This document shows positions 6,485 to 7,269 of a stretch of DNA of 7,269 bases, piece after piece. The translations under genes were made by a program, and so were the position numbers. Below the pieces are notes generated by a model that had not been told where the DNA came from, did not search any database, and worked only from the letters and a program-made list of their open reading frames with translations. The DNA lies in assembly GCA_050259195.1 (NCBI GenBank), contig JBLNAE010000132.1, forward strand, positions 1-7,269, given 5' to 3'. Within the stretch, counting starts at the first letter, position 1. Every line of letters starts with the position of its first letter. The DNA comes from PSLL01 sp050259195 (lineage in GTDB: Bacteria > Desulfobacterota_D > UBA1144 > Nemesobacterales > CSP1-2).

Positions 6485-6503
6485 TTCCATTGTATAGTAA
6501 ACC

Positions 6504-7161
6504 CTAAACATAGAGCAGCCAAAAGGCTCCAATCAGAATTGTTATAACCGTAAGCGGCACTCCGACCTTGAAGTATTCCCAGAAGCTTATTGTAACGCCC
6601 CCCTTCTTTTGCAATCTCCGCGATAATTAGATTTGCCACAGACCCAATGAGTGTAAAATTTCCGGCAAGGGTGCTCGCCATTGCAAGCACAAGCCAGCCT
6701 TTTTGAGGGTTGGGGAAAATGTTTATATGAGGTGCAAAAAGCATCACGGCAGGAACATTGCTCACCAAATTGGAGAGAATCAAAATCACCCCGCTAATGC
6801 CAAGCATCCCCTTCCATGAACCGAGTCCAAAGAGCGGGGAGGCTTTTTCAAACAGGATTTCGCTCAGCCCGGATTTTTCTACACCTCCCATAACAACAAA
6901 CAACCCTGCAAAAAAAAGCAGAAGTGTCCAGTTTACCTCACCAAAGGCAAACTTCGGTTCAACTACGCCGATCAGTAGAATCAACGCTCCTCCAATAAGC
7001 GCGGCGAAAGGATAGGACACCCCGTATATGAAAAGCCCAAATACCGCTAAGAGCACAAAGAGGGATTTTATAAGAAGGGGTCTATTTACCTTAAATTCCT
7101 GAACGCGAGGATTGAATGTAATCTTTCGACTAATCTCTTTGCCATATAATACCAATTCCAA
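6504..7161 (-). pseudogene. Broken ArsB/SLC13-like ion transporter, C-terminal half with a frameshift
   Basis: The minus-strand frame from about 7161 encodes the second half of an ion transporter (IT) superfamily permease. Membrane segments lie at about 29-47, 51-67, 77-93 and 118-145, followed by the pore-type motifs SNLVSNVPAVML (130-141) and GNFTLIGSVANLI (167-179) typical of ArsB/CitM/SLC13-like proteins. After AEIAKEGG (181-188) the frame turns into non-transporter sequence. Removing one base from the run of six G (6598-6603) restores VTISFWEYFKVGVPLTVITI and a last membrane helix ending LLYV-stop at 6504, giving 218 residues in total. The N-terminal half, which should carry the matching first repeat, is absent: an in-frame TAA lies at 7165-7167 and the sequence beyond is not membrane-like. 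The TTG at 7161 has no ribosome binding site. This is best read as a truncated pseudogene; a sequencing error could explain the frameshift but not the missing half. The substrate is unknown. Confidence 0.8.
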
Positions 7162-7164
7162 GGA

Positions 7165-7269
7165 TTAAGTGGTTAAACACATCCCCTCCACCTGTCTCTT
7201 AATCCAAGGGAAACCACAAAGACTTCCTACCTTGTCACGATTTTCTATGTATTCCTTCAAAGCCTCAAT
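7165..7269 (-). CDS. C-terminal tail of an unidentified reading frame (partial)
   Basis: The minus strand entering from the right edge is open for 34 codons (IEALKEYIENRDKVGSLCGF..., ending CLTT) to a TAA at 7165-7167. It is soluble-looking and unlike the membrane protein that follows in the same frame. It may be the end of a real gene whose body lies outside the window, or chance. I do not recognise the family. Confidence 0.3.
   Translation of the reverse strand: MEALKEYIENRDKVGSLCGFPWIKRQVEGMCLTT

Noticed and set aside
6758..7015. Plus-strand frame opposite the transporter
   Set aside because: Antisense shadow of the transporter membrane segments, with no family resemblance.
1..7269. Defence system, CRISPR array, transposase, prophage, tRNA or rRNA
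   Set aside because: No arrays of repeats, no recognisable proteins of these kinds and no tRNA cloverleaf were seen on either strand.

Overview
This window looks like ordinary chromosomal DNA from a moderately AT-rich, Gram-negative and probably anaerobic or facultative bacterium. Three things point that way: the start of a pyruvate:ferredoxin oxidoreductase, a cytoplasmic multi-PAS kinase paired with an NtrC-type sigma-54 activator, and an exported cyclophilin. The overall style would fit Desulfobacterota, Nitrospirota or a related uncultured lineage. That is an impression, because no rRNA or other marker gene is present.

Layout, left to right. Positions 1-93 (minus) hold the first 31 codons of a NifJ-type pyruvate:ferredoxin oxidoreductase. 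Positions 94-655 are a divergent intergenic region with a good sigma-70-type promoter pointing left (342-371), which would give the oxidoreductase a leader of about 240 nt. Positions 669-1277 (plus) encode a GNAT acetyltransferase. Positions 1278-1439 are a GC-richer gap with strong signs of RNA structure: a 12-bp closing helix plus internal hairpins, ending one base before the next start codon. A sigma-54-like -24/-12 sequence overlaps its left arm. Positions 1440-4313 and 4306-5655 (plus) form a translationally coupled two-component operon: a soluble histidine kinase with five PAS domains and an NtrC-family response regulator. A weak terminator and a 72-bp palindromic dispersed-type repeat follow. 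Positions 5837-6484 (plus) encode an exported cyclophilin-type peptidyl-prolyl isomerase with its own promoter. Convergent to it (7161-6504, minus) is the C-terminal half of an ArsB/SLC13-like ion transporter. It is broken by a one-base shift in a run of six G and has no N-terminal half. The last ~105 bases hold the tail of an unidentified minus-strand reading frame.

How they work together: the kinase and regulator clearly act as a pair, with a cytoplasmic signal sensed by PAS domains leading to phosphorylation of the regulator and activation of sigma-54 promoters. Their targets are not evident here, except possibly their own leader. The other genes look unrelated in function. I see no defence system, CRISPR array, transposase or prophage. 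The least explained parts are the structured leader at 1278-1439, the oxidoreductase leader and the decayed transporter.
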